Source of the DNA: an uncultured Clostridia bacterium
Lineage (GTDB): Bacteria > Bacillota > Clostridia > Monoglobales > Monoglobaceae
Direction: 5' to 3'
NCBI GenBank assembly: GCA_934463175.1
Contig: CAKSIW010000080.1
Location: 1-10,992, forward strand
DNA length: 10,992 nt
Made by a program: the position numbers and the translations under genes. Under the pieces are notes generated by a model. It was not told the origin of the DNA and ran no database searches. It was given only the letters and a program-made list of their open reading frames with translations. Shown piece by piece: positions 1 to 8,162 of this stretch. The stretch's first letter is position 1. Every line of letters starts with the position of its first letter.

Positions 1-1971
1 GCGACATACATTAGACTTAAGGATATTGCAAATGTATCCGATGAGGCATGGGAAGGCTGGAGAAAGTACATCAATACATATAAGTGGGCATATCCTGACG
101 ATTATCTAAGCGAAAACCATAAGATGATATTCTTCCTTGGGGCAATACTTGCCGGAGAGACGTGGCCGGAAGATACAATGTATAACGGACTTAGCGGCAG
201 AGCAACGGCGGAAGAACATACCCAATATCTGATTGATTGGTATAACCACAGGTTGGAGCGCGGAATGCAGGAGTATGATTCGCCGAATTATTATAACGTT
301 GACCTGTTTGCCGGAGAAATGTTCTATAGCTCAGTGAAAAATGAAAAACTGAAAAAACTTGCTTCAGATTTCCTGACACTCATTTATGCAGATTCTGTTA
401 CGGATATGCTTGAGGACAATCTAACCGGAGCGCACCTGAGAACGTATCACGAGGTGGAAAATCTATTTAAACTTAAATCACTGGGATTTTGCTTCAATAC
501 TTCAACATATATGACAGATGAGTTCTATCAGATGAATGTTCAGGATGGCGAGTATGCTTTTACAGACTATATGCCGCCCGATGAAATATTCGATATAGCT
601 TTGGATGAGGGAAGATATATTGAAAACCGCGAGAGGCACTCGGTATACACTCTTATGGATGACAAAATGGTTGAAGAATCGGAAAGAAAATACACATACA
701 GAACGCCGGAATACAGCGTTGGAAGCTTGATATACCGTGAAAACCTGGACAAATACGGTGTGGGAGTGGATCTTTTTGCCGATAATGGAGTGTATAACAA
801 GAGAACTCCTGTTCTGGCCGGCTTTCAGGGAATACAATGGAGTATAAATCTTGGAAAGGGCACAAGCTCAATAATCACCGAAAACCATCCAAGCTCCGGA
901 CAAGATTTTTACGGAGATACACAATGCCAGTGCGGAATGTATTTTCAGAATTTGGGAGCGTCTGTTGGAATGCATAGAATAACTGTTGAAAAACACAAAA
1001 AATGCACTCATTTCTATATCCCGAAGGCGAAGCTTCAGACTGTTCAGGAGGAGAATGGCTGGATTTTTGCTCAACACTTTGGAGTGTTTGCGGCGGTTAA
1101 GCCATTACGTGACGGACAGACTTCAGGGACACTCTATGAATGGGGCGATCCGAATGTGCAATATTCGGGGCTCAAAAGAAGTGAATGCGAAGTATTGATA
1201 AATTCCGCAAATACAGCTTTCGTATCAGAGGTAACATCTGAAAAAGACTTTGGCGGAAGCTTTGAAGAGTTCAAGTCGAAGGTGCTTGAAAATGAAAAAA
1301 ATATTGTGTATTCGGCAAATAACGATGAATATTTTATTGAATATACAAGCCTTGACGGCTCTGTTCTTAAGCTTGACTATAAGAACAATCAAAGGTATTT
1401 GGACGGAAGGCTTATAGATTTTACCGATAGCAAGATGTTTGACAGTAAATATGTCAAAGCGGATTGGGAAGCCGGAGAAGTGACCATATCAGGGAAAAAC
1501 GGCAGTATAAAGCTTGATAAATACAAACAGACAATGGGTGTTGCAACCGCAAAATCGTTGATTGATAAGGTTAACGGTCTGGTTCAGAAACTTAAGTATG
1601 AGAACAAGTTCGGACGAGGAATTGAAGCGATTGCCGCAAATATGCCGGAAATTAATGAATGCGTTGAAGGCGCCTCAAAATATGAAGATAGCTATGCCCG
1701 GAATGTTTTATTATCAGGCATGAAGGAGCTTGCAAAACAAGTTGACAAGATATTTGATTCAGCAAGTGATCGTGAACGGGAAAGTATCAGAGAATTAAAG
1801 GAAAAGCTTGATAGCTGTGTCGGAATGACCGAAAATACAACACAAGGAGGAGTGTATGTTGATGATAAAAAGAATGACGAAAAAGATAATAGTCACTCTT
1901 GCGGCTGCGACTGTTTTTATTGCCGCCAATGTATCTACCGTAATAGCATCAGCGGCAGCAATGCCGATTGA
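1..1971 (+). CDS. 5'-truncated probable carbohydrate-active protein, (alpha/alpha)-toroid-like plus beta-sandwich-like (polysaccharide lyase-like)
   Basis: The frame is open from base 1, so the gene begins upstream of the window. The ATG at 124 is internal and has no ribosome binding site. The visible part is 656 residues. Residues 1-225 are rich in amphipathic helices and Trp/Tyr, with SENH at 37-40, AGETWP at 51-56 and GAHLRTYHE at 143-151. This is the pattern of an (alpha/alpha) toroid as in heparinase or alginate-lyase-like proteins. Residues 230-505 look beta-rich, starting with TYRTPEYSVGS, which resembles the beta-sandwich that follows the toroid in such proteins. Residues 515-600 are helical. 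The last 38 residues overlap the next gene in another frame and hold five Cys in eleven residues (634-644). The N-terminus is missing, so export cannot be checked directly, but both downstream neighbours are exported. A role in cleaving or binding an extracellular polysaccharide is inferred; no catalytic residue is assigned and the exact family is not recognised. Confidence 0.72.
   Translation, partial: ATYIRLKDIANVSDEAWEGWRKYINTYKWAYPDDYLSENHKMIFFLGAILAGETWPEDTMYNGLSGRATAEEHTQYLIDWYNHRLERGMQEYDSPNYYNVDLFAGEMFYSSVKNEKLKKLASDFLTLIYADSVTDMLEDNLTGAHLRTYHEVENLFKLKSLGFCFNTSTYMTDEFYQMNVQDGEYAFTDYMPPDEIFDIALDEGRYIENRERHSVYTLMDDKMVEESERKYTYRTPEYSVGSLIYRENLDKYGVGVDLFADNGVYNKRTPVLAGFQGIQWSINLGKGTSSIITENHPSSGQDFYGDTQCQCGMYFQNLGASVGMHRITVEKHKKCTHFYIPKAKLQTVQEENGWIFAQHFGVFAAVKPLRDGQTSGTLYEWGDPNVQYSGLKRSECEVLINSANTAFVSEVTSEKDFGGSFEEFKSKVLENEKNIVYSANNDEYFIEYTSLDGSVLKLDYKNNQRYLDGRLIDFTDSKMFDSKYVKADWEAGEVTISGKNGSIKLDKYKQTMGVATAKSLIDKVNGLVQKLKYENKFGRGIEAIAANMPEINECVEGASKYEDSYARNVLLSGMKELAKQVDKIFDSASDRERESIRELKEKLDSCVGMTENTTQGGVYVDDKKNDEKDNSHSCGCDCFYCRQCIYRNSISGSNAD
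1846..1850 (+). promoter_or_regulatory. Ribosome binding site inside the preceding gene
   Basis: GGAGG lies 5 nt before the ATG at 1856 and 11 nt before an in-frame ATG at 1862. Both are inside the 3' end of the upstream coding region, so translation of the two genes may be coupled. Either start gives the same signal peptide core; 1856 is used here. Confidence 0.75.
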
Positions 1972-4588
1972 TATTTCAAAAGATGATAGCAACTATGAAG
2001 CAACGGCTGTTCTTGTATCGCTTGGCATTATGGATTTAAATGATGACGGCAGTTTTCGCGGTGATGAGTTTGTGACACGTGCCGAGTTGGCAAAAATCGC
2101 CGCTGTCATACACGGGATTGATGTTACAGCATACAAAGACAGCGAAACATCATATTCGGATGTAAAGAAGGATGACGATTATGCATGCTATATTACGGCG
2201 TGCCGTGAGTTTGGGCTTATGTCTGGAGACAGTGAACTGTTTGAGCCTGACGGAAATATCACAGCGGATCAGCTTAATGCTGTTGTAATGCGTTTGATGG
2301 GATACGAGATATTTGCAAACCGGATCGGAGAATATCCTTCTGGATATAATAAGGTTTCGGAACTGCTTAAAATCAGAAGATATCTGCATCAAAACGGTGA
2401 GTATATGACCAGAAACGAGACGGCGGAATATTTGTATGAGGCGTTCAACACATCGGCAGCGCAGGTGGACAAAATTGCAGGTGACAGTATAGAATACCAA
2501 ATGGACGGAAACCGTACTTTGTCTGAGCTGTATATGGGAATCAGACGTTTTGAAGGTGTTGTTAATGCAAATGAATTTTCGCATCTTCCCGGTAAAAGTA
2601 CTGTTTCTGTCGGAAAGGTTGATGTCGGCGGAACGGTTATGGGTATCGGCACAACCAATATCAGGTCAGAACTCGGCAAATATGTTGTTGCCTATGCATA
2701 TGTCGATGCAATGGGTAATGCAGAAGATGTTAAAGCATATGTTACGCCGTCAAAATATAATGAAGAAACGGAAATACTTGCAAAGGACTTGAAACAAAAT
2801 GAGACAAACAGCAGAAAAATAACAGCGTGGAACGAAAATAAAACAAAAAGCTATTCGTTGGCTTCAGATTGTGTCGTAATTAAAAACGGAGAGGTGCTGA
2901 ACAGTTATTCCGATGATGTTTTTGATGTAGCAACAGGAAAAATAAATATCATAAGCACGGATGGAGACAGATACAATCTGGTGATAGTTGATGCGCCCGA
3001 ATCTGCGATTTTCAAGCGTTACAGCCAGGCGGATTGTACGATGTATTTCAATTACGGAACAGAGAAGCTGACTATGCCGTACGAAGCGGTAACAGAGGTG
3101 TTTGTGGATGGAGAAGCTGCATCTCTGAGCGATTTGTCAGAATGGATGAGTGTGTTTGTTTACAAATCCGAGAACCATAATTACTATAGATTTGAGGCAT
3201 CTTCAAAAACGGTGAAGGGTGCATACACAACCGATGAAATAAAGTCCGGTAAAATCGGGATTGACAAAATAAAATATAATACCGCGGCAGAGCTTGAAGA
3301 CTTTCTTGCAGAGTGTAAACCGATGCTGTTCGGTGCAGTATATACATTTATTTTCAATCCGTACGATGAGGTAACGGCAATAATCGAAGAGGAAACGCGA
3401 GACGGTGAGTACGGTTTTGTTTATTCCTCCGACAAGGGCATGTTTGATGATATGTTCTTGCTGCTTATAAACGAAAATAATGAGAAAAAGAAACTTAAGT
3501 TAAGAAAAAAAGTGTCGCTTGAATGCGGCGCAAGCGTTCAGTCGGTGAATGCAGCCGAGTTGATGACTAATCCTGTCTGCGGCTTGGTTGACGAGAATGG
3601 ACAGGTTATCAAACAGCTGGTAAAGTATAATCTGAACAGCGCGGAAGAAGTCTATCGTATTTGCATTGCCGCGGACAATACCGGAAATCTGACATCAGAG
3701 GGAGATTATTTCACGCTTGATATGAAAAAGTTCGGCAGCGGAACGGTATATTATTACAATGGCTCGTTTGGCGGGGTTTATCTGGCAGATTCGGCAAGTC
3801 TTAAGGTGTTTACGGTTCCTGCCGAAGTGGTTAACGGGGTTCCGAATATAAAAGATGTGCGGGACTTGGAGGTTGAGGACGATACATGTATAAAATCAAT
3901 GTATCTCAACAATTTTTATCTTTATGATGCTGATAAGTATCGCAAGGTGGGCGCGATGGTAAGATTTGTAGACAGCATTTCAGCAATAAGTTCTGATATA
4001 ATAGGAAGACCTGAAACAGCAGTCATAAGTGAAGTGCAAACGGCGCTTCTGGAAAACGGAGACACCGGATATATTATTGAATACTGGCAGGGCGGAAAGC
4101 TGCTCAGCGCTGAGGCGGACATGGATTTAAAGACGGCAAGCTGCAGCACTAACATAAATTGGTCTGAACTTGAGGGAACGAATATATCCGATTTAAAATG
4201 CGGAGACATTGCACAGGTTTTGCTTGACAGTGAAGGAAAAATAAAGAATATTTATCTTCTCGGAAGCGCTGCGACGGTGAGCGGAGATCATGAAAGGGTT
4301 TCAAGTTCAAGCGCATCAACGCCGACGGCTGTTTCATCGACAAAAACACACACTATTCCGGGTACTGTGACGGAAACAAACGACAGTTATATTGTTGTTT
4401 CAACCGTTGCGGGGAATGGGACAGTCTGTGAAAGAAGTTTCACGAAAAACGCTTCTACTCGCTATTATATGTATAACTCCAAACGAGACACAGTAAGTCT
4501 TGCATCCGCGGATGAAGTGGAAAACGATGATAAGGTGTTTGCAAGATTGGACGGATATTTGTGCCGTATGGTTTTAATTATAAGATGA
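1856..4588 (+). CDS. Exported SLH-domain protein with N-terminal cell-wall anchor and long beta-rich body
   Basis: This 910-residue protein starts with a signal peptide: Lys/Arg-rich residues 4-10, a hydrophobic stretch at 11-30 and likely cleavage near the ASA at 31-33. Three SLH-like modules follow at about 39-86 (VTRAE motif at 73-77), 100-149 (degenerate motif ITADQ) and 151-198 (MTRNE). SLH triplets are known to bind pyruvylated secondary cell-wall polymer, so the protein probably sits on the cell surface. Residues 200-910 are mostly beta-strand-like, with recurring patterns of the type GVVNAN and VVIKNGEV followed by a Gly/Asp-rich strand. I recognise no enzyme domain there. A Ser/Thr-rich stretch near 810-830 separates a last small beta-rich domain, with VTETNDSYIVVS at its start. 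The gene overlaps its predecessor by 116 nt and is followed 15 nt later by another SLH protein. Scaffold, S-layer-like or glycan-binding roles are all possible; none is proven. Confidence 0.85.
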   Translation: MLMIKRMTKKIIVTLAAATVFIAANVSTVIASAAAMPIDISKDDSNYEATAVLVSLGIMDLNDDGSFRGDEFVTRAELAKIAAVIHGIDVTAYKDSETSYSDVKKDDDYACYITACREFGLMSGDSELFEPDGNITADQLNAVVMRLMGYEIFANRIGEYPSGYNKVSELLKIRRYLHQNGEYMTRNETAEYLYEAFNTSAAQVDKIAGDSIEYQMDGNRTLSELYMGIRRFEGVVNANEFSHLPGKSTVSVGKVDVGGTVMGIGTTNIRSELGKYVVAYAYVDAMGNAEDVKAYVTPSKYNEETEILAKDLKQNETNSRKITAWNENKTKSYSLASDCVVIKNGEVLNSYSDDVFDVATGKINIISTDGDRYNLVIVDAPESAIFKRYSQADCTMYFNYGTEKLTMPYEAVTEVFVDGEAASLSDLSEWMSVFVYKSENHNYYRFEASSKTVKGAYTTDEIKSGKIGIDKIKYNTAAELEDFLAECKPMLFGAVYTFIFNPYDEVTAIIEEETRDGEYGFVYSSDKGMFDDMFLLLINENNEKKKLKLRKKVSLECGASVQSVNAAELMTNPVCGLVDENGQVIKQLVKYNLNSAEEVYRICIAADNTGNLTSEGDYFTLDMKKFGSGTVYYYNGSFGGVYLADSASLKVFTVPAEVVNGVPNIKDVRDLEVEDDTCIKSMYLNNFYLYDADKYRKVGAMVRFVDSISAISSDIIGRPETAVISEVQTALLENGDTGYIIEYWQGGKLLSAEADMDLKTASCSTNINWSELEGTNISDLKCGDIAQVLLDSEGKIKNIYLLGSAATVSGDHERVSSSSASTPTAVSSTKTHTIPGTVTETNDSYIVVSTVAGNGTVCERSFTKNASTRYYMYNSKRDTVSLASADEVENDDKVFARLDGYLCRMVLIIR

Positions 4589-4591
4589 TTT

Positions 4592-4596
4592 GGAGG
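4592..4596 (+). promoter_or_regulatory. Ribosome binding site that fixes the start at 4604
   Basis: GGAGG ends only 1 nt before a TTG at 4598 but 7 nt before the in-frame ATG at 4604. The spacing rules out the TTG and selects the ATG. Confidence 0.85.
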
Positions 4597-4603
4597 TTTG
4601 GAT

Positions 4604-7600
4604 ATGCAACATAAAAAAATTAGAATTATAAGCGCTGCGATTGCGGCGTGTATGCTGATCTGTTCGTTGCCATGTGTTTCGGTTGCTGCGGCAAGTATCA
4701 CGGAGAGATATGCTGACATAAAGGATTATGATGATGGAAAAGCATATCAAAGTCAGCTTGGCGACCGAGTGGGTATAGGACATTATTTTTATAAAAACGG
4801 TCACGGAAAAATCGGCGAAGACAGCTACATGGGCATAAAGCTGCAGCAGAAACAGGGGCGTTTTACCATTTTAAAAGATGACGGACAAAAACTTTACCTG
4901 TCGGAAATCACCTCCACACTGGTGTTTTCAACAGAGATATATCCTAACGGCAATTTTGATGCTATATATTATGCTACAACCGGAGGGGTGAACACTATGG
5001 CAGAAAAGGTTAAGCTGTCCGACCTTGAGGCGGGGAAGTGGAACACCGTTTCAACGGTATATGTGCCGGTTGACGACAAAATTAAGACATATACATTCAT
5101 AAACGGAGAATATAAATTCGAGTATGTAATAGAGAAACCTGCCGAAGGAGAGGGAGAATTACGATTTGTTGCAGAAAAGGAGGATGTTTCCGAGGGACCT
5201 TGGTTTTATCTTGATAACATTAAGGCATACACCCTTTCGGAGTTCAAAAACCTTGAACTTCTGAACTCTCCGTTTGTCGGAGAGGACGGAAAACTGACGG
5301 GATACTACGGCGTAACCGCGGGTCAGCTGCTCAGCACAATTCCTCTAACGGATAAGTTTATTATTGATCAGAACGGAAACTCTATTGAGAATGATGAATA
5401 TCCGACAGAGGGAATGAAGCTGCGCCTTGAATTTGAAATTGAGGGCGAGGAAGTGCTGTATAGGGAATTTGAGTTTGGATATGTTGAATCCGACATTGAA
5501 AAAGCTATTGCGCAGGTGACGGTTCCGAGTGAGGTCACAGATAGTGTTACGCTTCCGACAGAAGTAAAAACCGATGATATGACGGCGCCCGTTACGGTTG
5601 AGTGGAAGAGCAGCAATACAGATTGTTTTGCAAATGACGGAACCGTTATCAGACCGCCTGCCAATGATGCGGTAATAAGCCTAAGCGCTACCTTTTCAAA
5701 TAAAATCGAGTCGAAAACAAAAAAATATAAAATAACCGTTAAGTCAGAGGGCAAACCGTCAAGCATAAACTTTATTTACGCAAGCCTTTCAACGCGTACG
5801 GCAAATGTTGGCGAAAAGGTTGAATATGATATGAAGCTTTACGATGACTATGGATCGTACGGATTGGAATACTCTGTAAGCTGCAGCGACCCTGCTCTTG
5901 AAATCGATGAAGGAAATAAGACCGTGTCAACAAATACGGCAGGAATATACAATGTAAAGTTCAGCACATCGGGTTTTGAGACAGAACTGCCGATTGCGTT
6001 TAACAATCCTGAGGATTATCATGTGTTGAGCTTTGAGGAGCTGTATTCAGAGGACTTTGAAGGCGAGTATGACAAAAATATAAGTGTTACCGGCGCCGCG
6101 GTTGAAGACTTCGGGGGTTCAAAGGCGATGCATGTGCCTGCTCAAGGTGCAAAGAGCTCTGAGACTTTCGGACCGTCCGGAGCAGACGGAAAGCTGATTG
6201 CACTCAGCGATTATGCCTTTGAGGCTGATGTTTATGCCAAGGAATGCGTTGGCGAATCGCAGGTTAATTTTAGTGTCAGAATGAGAGCCGATAAAAACAA
6301 GGGGTATAATTTTGCTTTTCATGAAATTGCGTTTACCTCAGACAGTGAGCCGACTAAAATTGCCACAGCGGCAGGTGGCGGTTTTACGAAAAAATGTAGT
6401 GTGTTCTCAAGTTCAAGGGGAAGCGGATTATTTGCTGCCGAATGGTATTACGGAAATATGGAGGTCTTTGATGATATATACGGCTCAAAAAAACAGTGCT
6501 TTAAAAAAACATATCACATTCAGACTATGATTATTGACGGCAAACTTGTCGGAAAGGTTATGGACGGTGACAGAACCCTTTATTCTCAGACAACCGAACT
6601 GAAAAAGCTTGATAACGGCCAGGCGAGCATAAATCAAGGCTACACAAGTCTTATTTCGCATTCTACAGAGGTATACGTGGATAATGTTGTGATTTCGAAG
6701 CCGCGCTGGATTTCTGACATAAAGGTTGAAACCGAAAAAACTATTATGACGAGAGATGATGCCGAGACAGCGTTTACGGTGTACGGAAAAAGTGCAGAAA
6801 ATGAATGGATTAAGCTGAATGAGAATGAATATACGATCAGCTGCACAAATTTGGGCGCAAACATCTCGGACGGAGTGCTGACTCTGGACGGCACAGCCGG
6901 AAAATACTGTCTTGAAGTCAGTGCAGGACAGCATCACAGTCTTAAGGAAATCGAGATAAATGAAAATCCCGAAGAGCTTCAAAGAATTTATGATGCGCTG
7001 AAGATAGAAAATGCTGACAAAATTAAGGAAGACTTCAAACTTCCGACTGTTGATGGCAACCGTATAATTTGGACGAGTGCAGACGATAGTACAGCACGGA
7101 TTGATGGCGAAAATGTCCGCATAACGCGACCGTCGGAGACGGAAAGTGACAAGGAGGTTGCTCTGAAAGCAACAATATACGGCAACGGCTTTATTATGGA
7201 GAAAGAAATAAAAATCACGGTTAAAGCTGAGATTTCAGATGAGGCTGCGGTCAATGCCGCAATTTCAAATGTGTCTGTTCCGCAAAATACGACTGGCAAC
7301 ATTACTCTGCCGCAGAGCGGTGACGAAGACGTTGTAATCTCATGGGAGAGCAGTAATGCGGCGGCAATTACCGCAGACGGAACCGTGACCCGTGCAAAAG
7401 ACAATGTTACAGTCCTTCTGATTGCGACCTATTCGCGCGGAAGTGTTGTCAAAAGAATGACATACAGCGTATGTGTAACCGGAACCGAGCCATCGCCTTC
7501 GGGAGGAGGAAACGGCGGCGGAAGCGGCGGCGGAGGCGGAGGAAAAATTGTTAGCGTCTCAGCCGGCGGTTCAAGTCAGGACATTACGAAGAAAATGGAA

Positions 7601-8146
7601 TTTTCCGATGTTAATGCGAATGAATGGTTCTATGACGCGGTTAAAACTCTGTTTGAAAAAGGTATCGTCAGCGGCGTCTCTGATACAGAGTATCAACCCA
7701 ATAGATATATAACGCGTGAGGAGTTTTTGAAGCTGCTTTGCGGGGCGTTGGATATTTCACCGCAAAACGATGCCGAGACGGCGTTTTCAGATGTTCCTTC
7801 CGACAGCTGGTTTGCGCCGTTTGTGAGTGCGGCGGTTCAGTGCGGCATTGCGAACGGAATTTCCGTTGAAGAGTTTGGTTCGGGGCTGCCGATAACAAGG
7901 CAGGATATGTGCGTTATGACTGTCCGTGCGCTTGAGTACCTGAAAAAGCCTATGAACTATCCTGCTGCGGAAAGGTTTTCGGATGATTCGGATTTTGCGG
8001 ATTATTCGGCGGAAAGCATTTATAAGCTGAGAAATGCCGGAATTGTCTCGGGAACGGGTGACGGGCGTTTCATGCCGAACGAATATGCAACAAGAGCGGA
8101 AATGGCGGTTATGATTTCAAATATGCTTAGACTCTTTAACAACTGA
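4604..8146 (+). CDS. Exported multimodular surface protein: two lectin-like modules, Ig-like modules, three C-terminal SLH modules
   Basis: This 1180-residue protein uses the ATG at 4604. Signal peptide: MQHKKIRI, then a hydrophobic core to about residue 28, with cleavage near VAA or AAA. Modules in order: a concanavalin/LamG-like beta-sandwich at about 45-215 ending FYLDNIKAYTL; an atrophied-bacterial-Ig-like module at 297-381 (VEWKSSN, ANDGTVIRP); an Ig-like module at 386-466; a second lectin-like module at 476-704 ending VYVDNVVISKP; an Ig-like segment at 705-788; two more atrophied-Ig-like modules at 790-873 (IIWTSAD) and 876-959 (ISWESSN, TADGTVTRA); a Gly-rich linker at 966-980; and three SLH modules at about 998-1047, 1060-1111 and 1123-1176, with motifs ITREE, ITRQD and ATRAE. 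No catalytic domain is visible. The family pattern fits a wall-attached protein that projects binding modules toward a glycan. It lies 16 nt before the regulator gene, so co-transcription is likely. Adhesin or carbohydrate-binding roles are inferred. Confidence 0.9.
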   Translation: MQHKKIRIISAAIAACMLICSLPCVSVAAASITERYADIKDYDDGKAYQSQLGDRVGIGHYFYKNGHGKIGEDSYMGIKLQQKQGRFTILKDDGQKLYLSEITSTLVFSTEIYPNGNFDAIYYATTGGVNTMAEKVKLSDLEAGKWNTVSTVYVPVDDKIKTYTFINGEYKFEYVIEKPAEGEGELRFVAEKEDVSEGPWFYLDNIKAYTLSEFKNLELLNSPFVGEDGKLTGYYGVTAGQLLSTIPLTDKFIIDQNGNSIENDEYPTEGMKLRLEFEIEGEEVLYREFEFGYVESDIEKAIAQVTVPSEVTDSVTLPTEVKTDDMTAPVTVEWKSSNTDCFANDGTVIRPPANDAVISLSATFSNKIESKTKKYKITVKSEGKPSSINFIYASLSTRTANVGEKVEYDMKLYDDYGSYGLEYSVSCSDPALEIDEGNKTVSTNTAGIYNVKFSTSGFETELPIAFNNPEDYHVLSFEELYSEDFEGEYDKNISVTGAAVEDFGGSKAMHVPAQGAKSSETFGPSGADGKLIALSDYAFEADVYAKECVGESQVNFSVRMRADKNKGYNFAFHEIAFTSDSEPTKIATAAGGGFTKKCSVFSSSRGSGLFAAEWYYGNMEVFDDIYGSKKQCFKKTYHIQTMIIDGKLVGKVMDGDRTLYSQTTELKKLDNGQASINQGYTSLISHSTEVYVDNVVISKPRWISDIKVETEKTIMTRDDAETAFTVYGKSAENEWIKLNENEYTISCTNLGANISDGVLTLDGTAGKYCLEVSAGQHHSLKEIEINENPEELQRIYDALKIENADKIKEDFKLPTVDGNRIIWTSADDSTARIDGENVRITRPSETESDKEVALKATIYGNGFIMEKEIKITVKAEISDEAAVNAAISNVSVPQNTTGNITLPQSGDEDVVISWESSNAAAITADGTVTRAKDNVTVLLIATYSRGSVVKRMTYSVCVTGTEPSPSGGGNGGGSGGGGGGKIVSVSAGGSSQDITKKMEFSDVNANEWFYDAVKTLFEKGIVSGVSDTEYQPNRYITREEFLKLLCGALDISPQNDAETAFSDVPSDSWFAPFVSAAVQCGIANGISVEEFGSGLPITRQDMCVMTVRALEYLKKPMNYPAAERFSDDSDFADYSAESIYKLRNAGIVSGTGDGRFMPNEYATRAEMAVMISNMLRLFNN
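7501..7545 (+). repeat. Low-complexity Gly-codon tract (flexible linker)
   Basis: A purine- and G-rich tract of GGA/GGC codons encodes about twelve Gly with single Asn, Ser and Lys residues. It lies between the last Ig-like module and the SLH triplet, as expected for a flexible spacer between the wall anchor and the displayed modules. Confidence 0.8.
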
Positions 8147-8151
8147 TAACG

Positions 8152-8156
8152 AGGGG
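8152..8156 (+). promoter_or_regulatory. Ribosome binding site of the AraC-type regulator gene
   Basis: AGGGG lies 6 nt before the ATG at 8163 and just after the upstream stop codon at 8144-8146. It is weaker than the GGAGG sites of the neighbouring genes, consistent with lower expression of a regulator. Confidence 0.6.
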
Positions 8157-8162
8157 TAGACT

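Noticed and set aside
124..126. ATG as the true start of the first gene
   Set aside because: The frame is open and protein-like back to base 1, there is no ribosome binding site before 124, and the SENH motif just upstream belongs to the same helical domain.
502..837. A 111-codon open frame on the minus strand
   Set aside because: It lies entirely inside the first gene, lacks a ribosome binding site and gives a composition typical of antisense reading. The same applies to the other minus-strand open frames under the large genes.
4598..4600. TTG as start of the 1180-residue SLH protein
   Set aside because: It begins only 1 nt after the GGAGG, too close for initiation. ATG at 4604 has a normal 7-nt spacing.
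7500..7545. G-rich tract as a G-quadruplex or an internal translation start
   Set aside because: Its G-runs are mostly pairs and are explained by Gly codons of a linker. No start codon sits at a suitable distance after the GGAGG-like bases.
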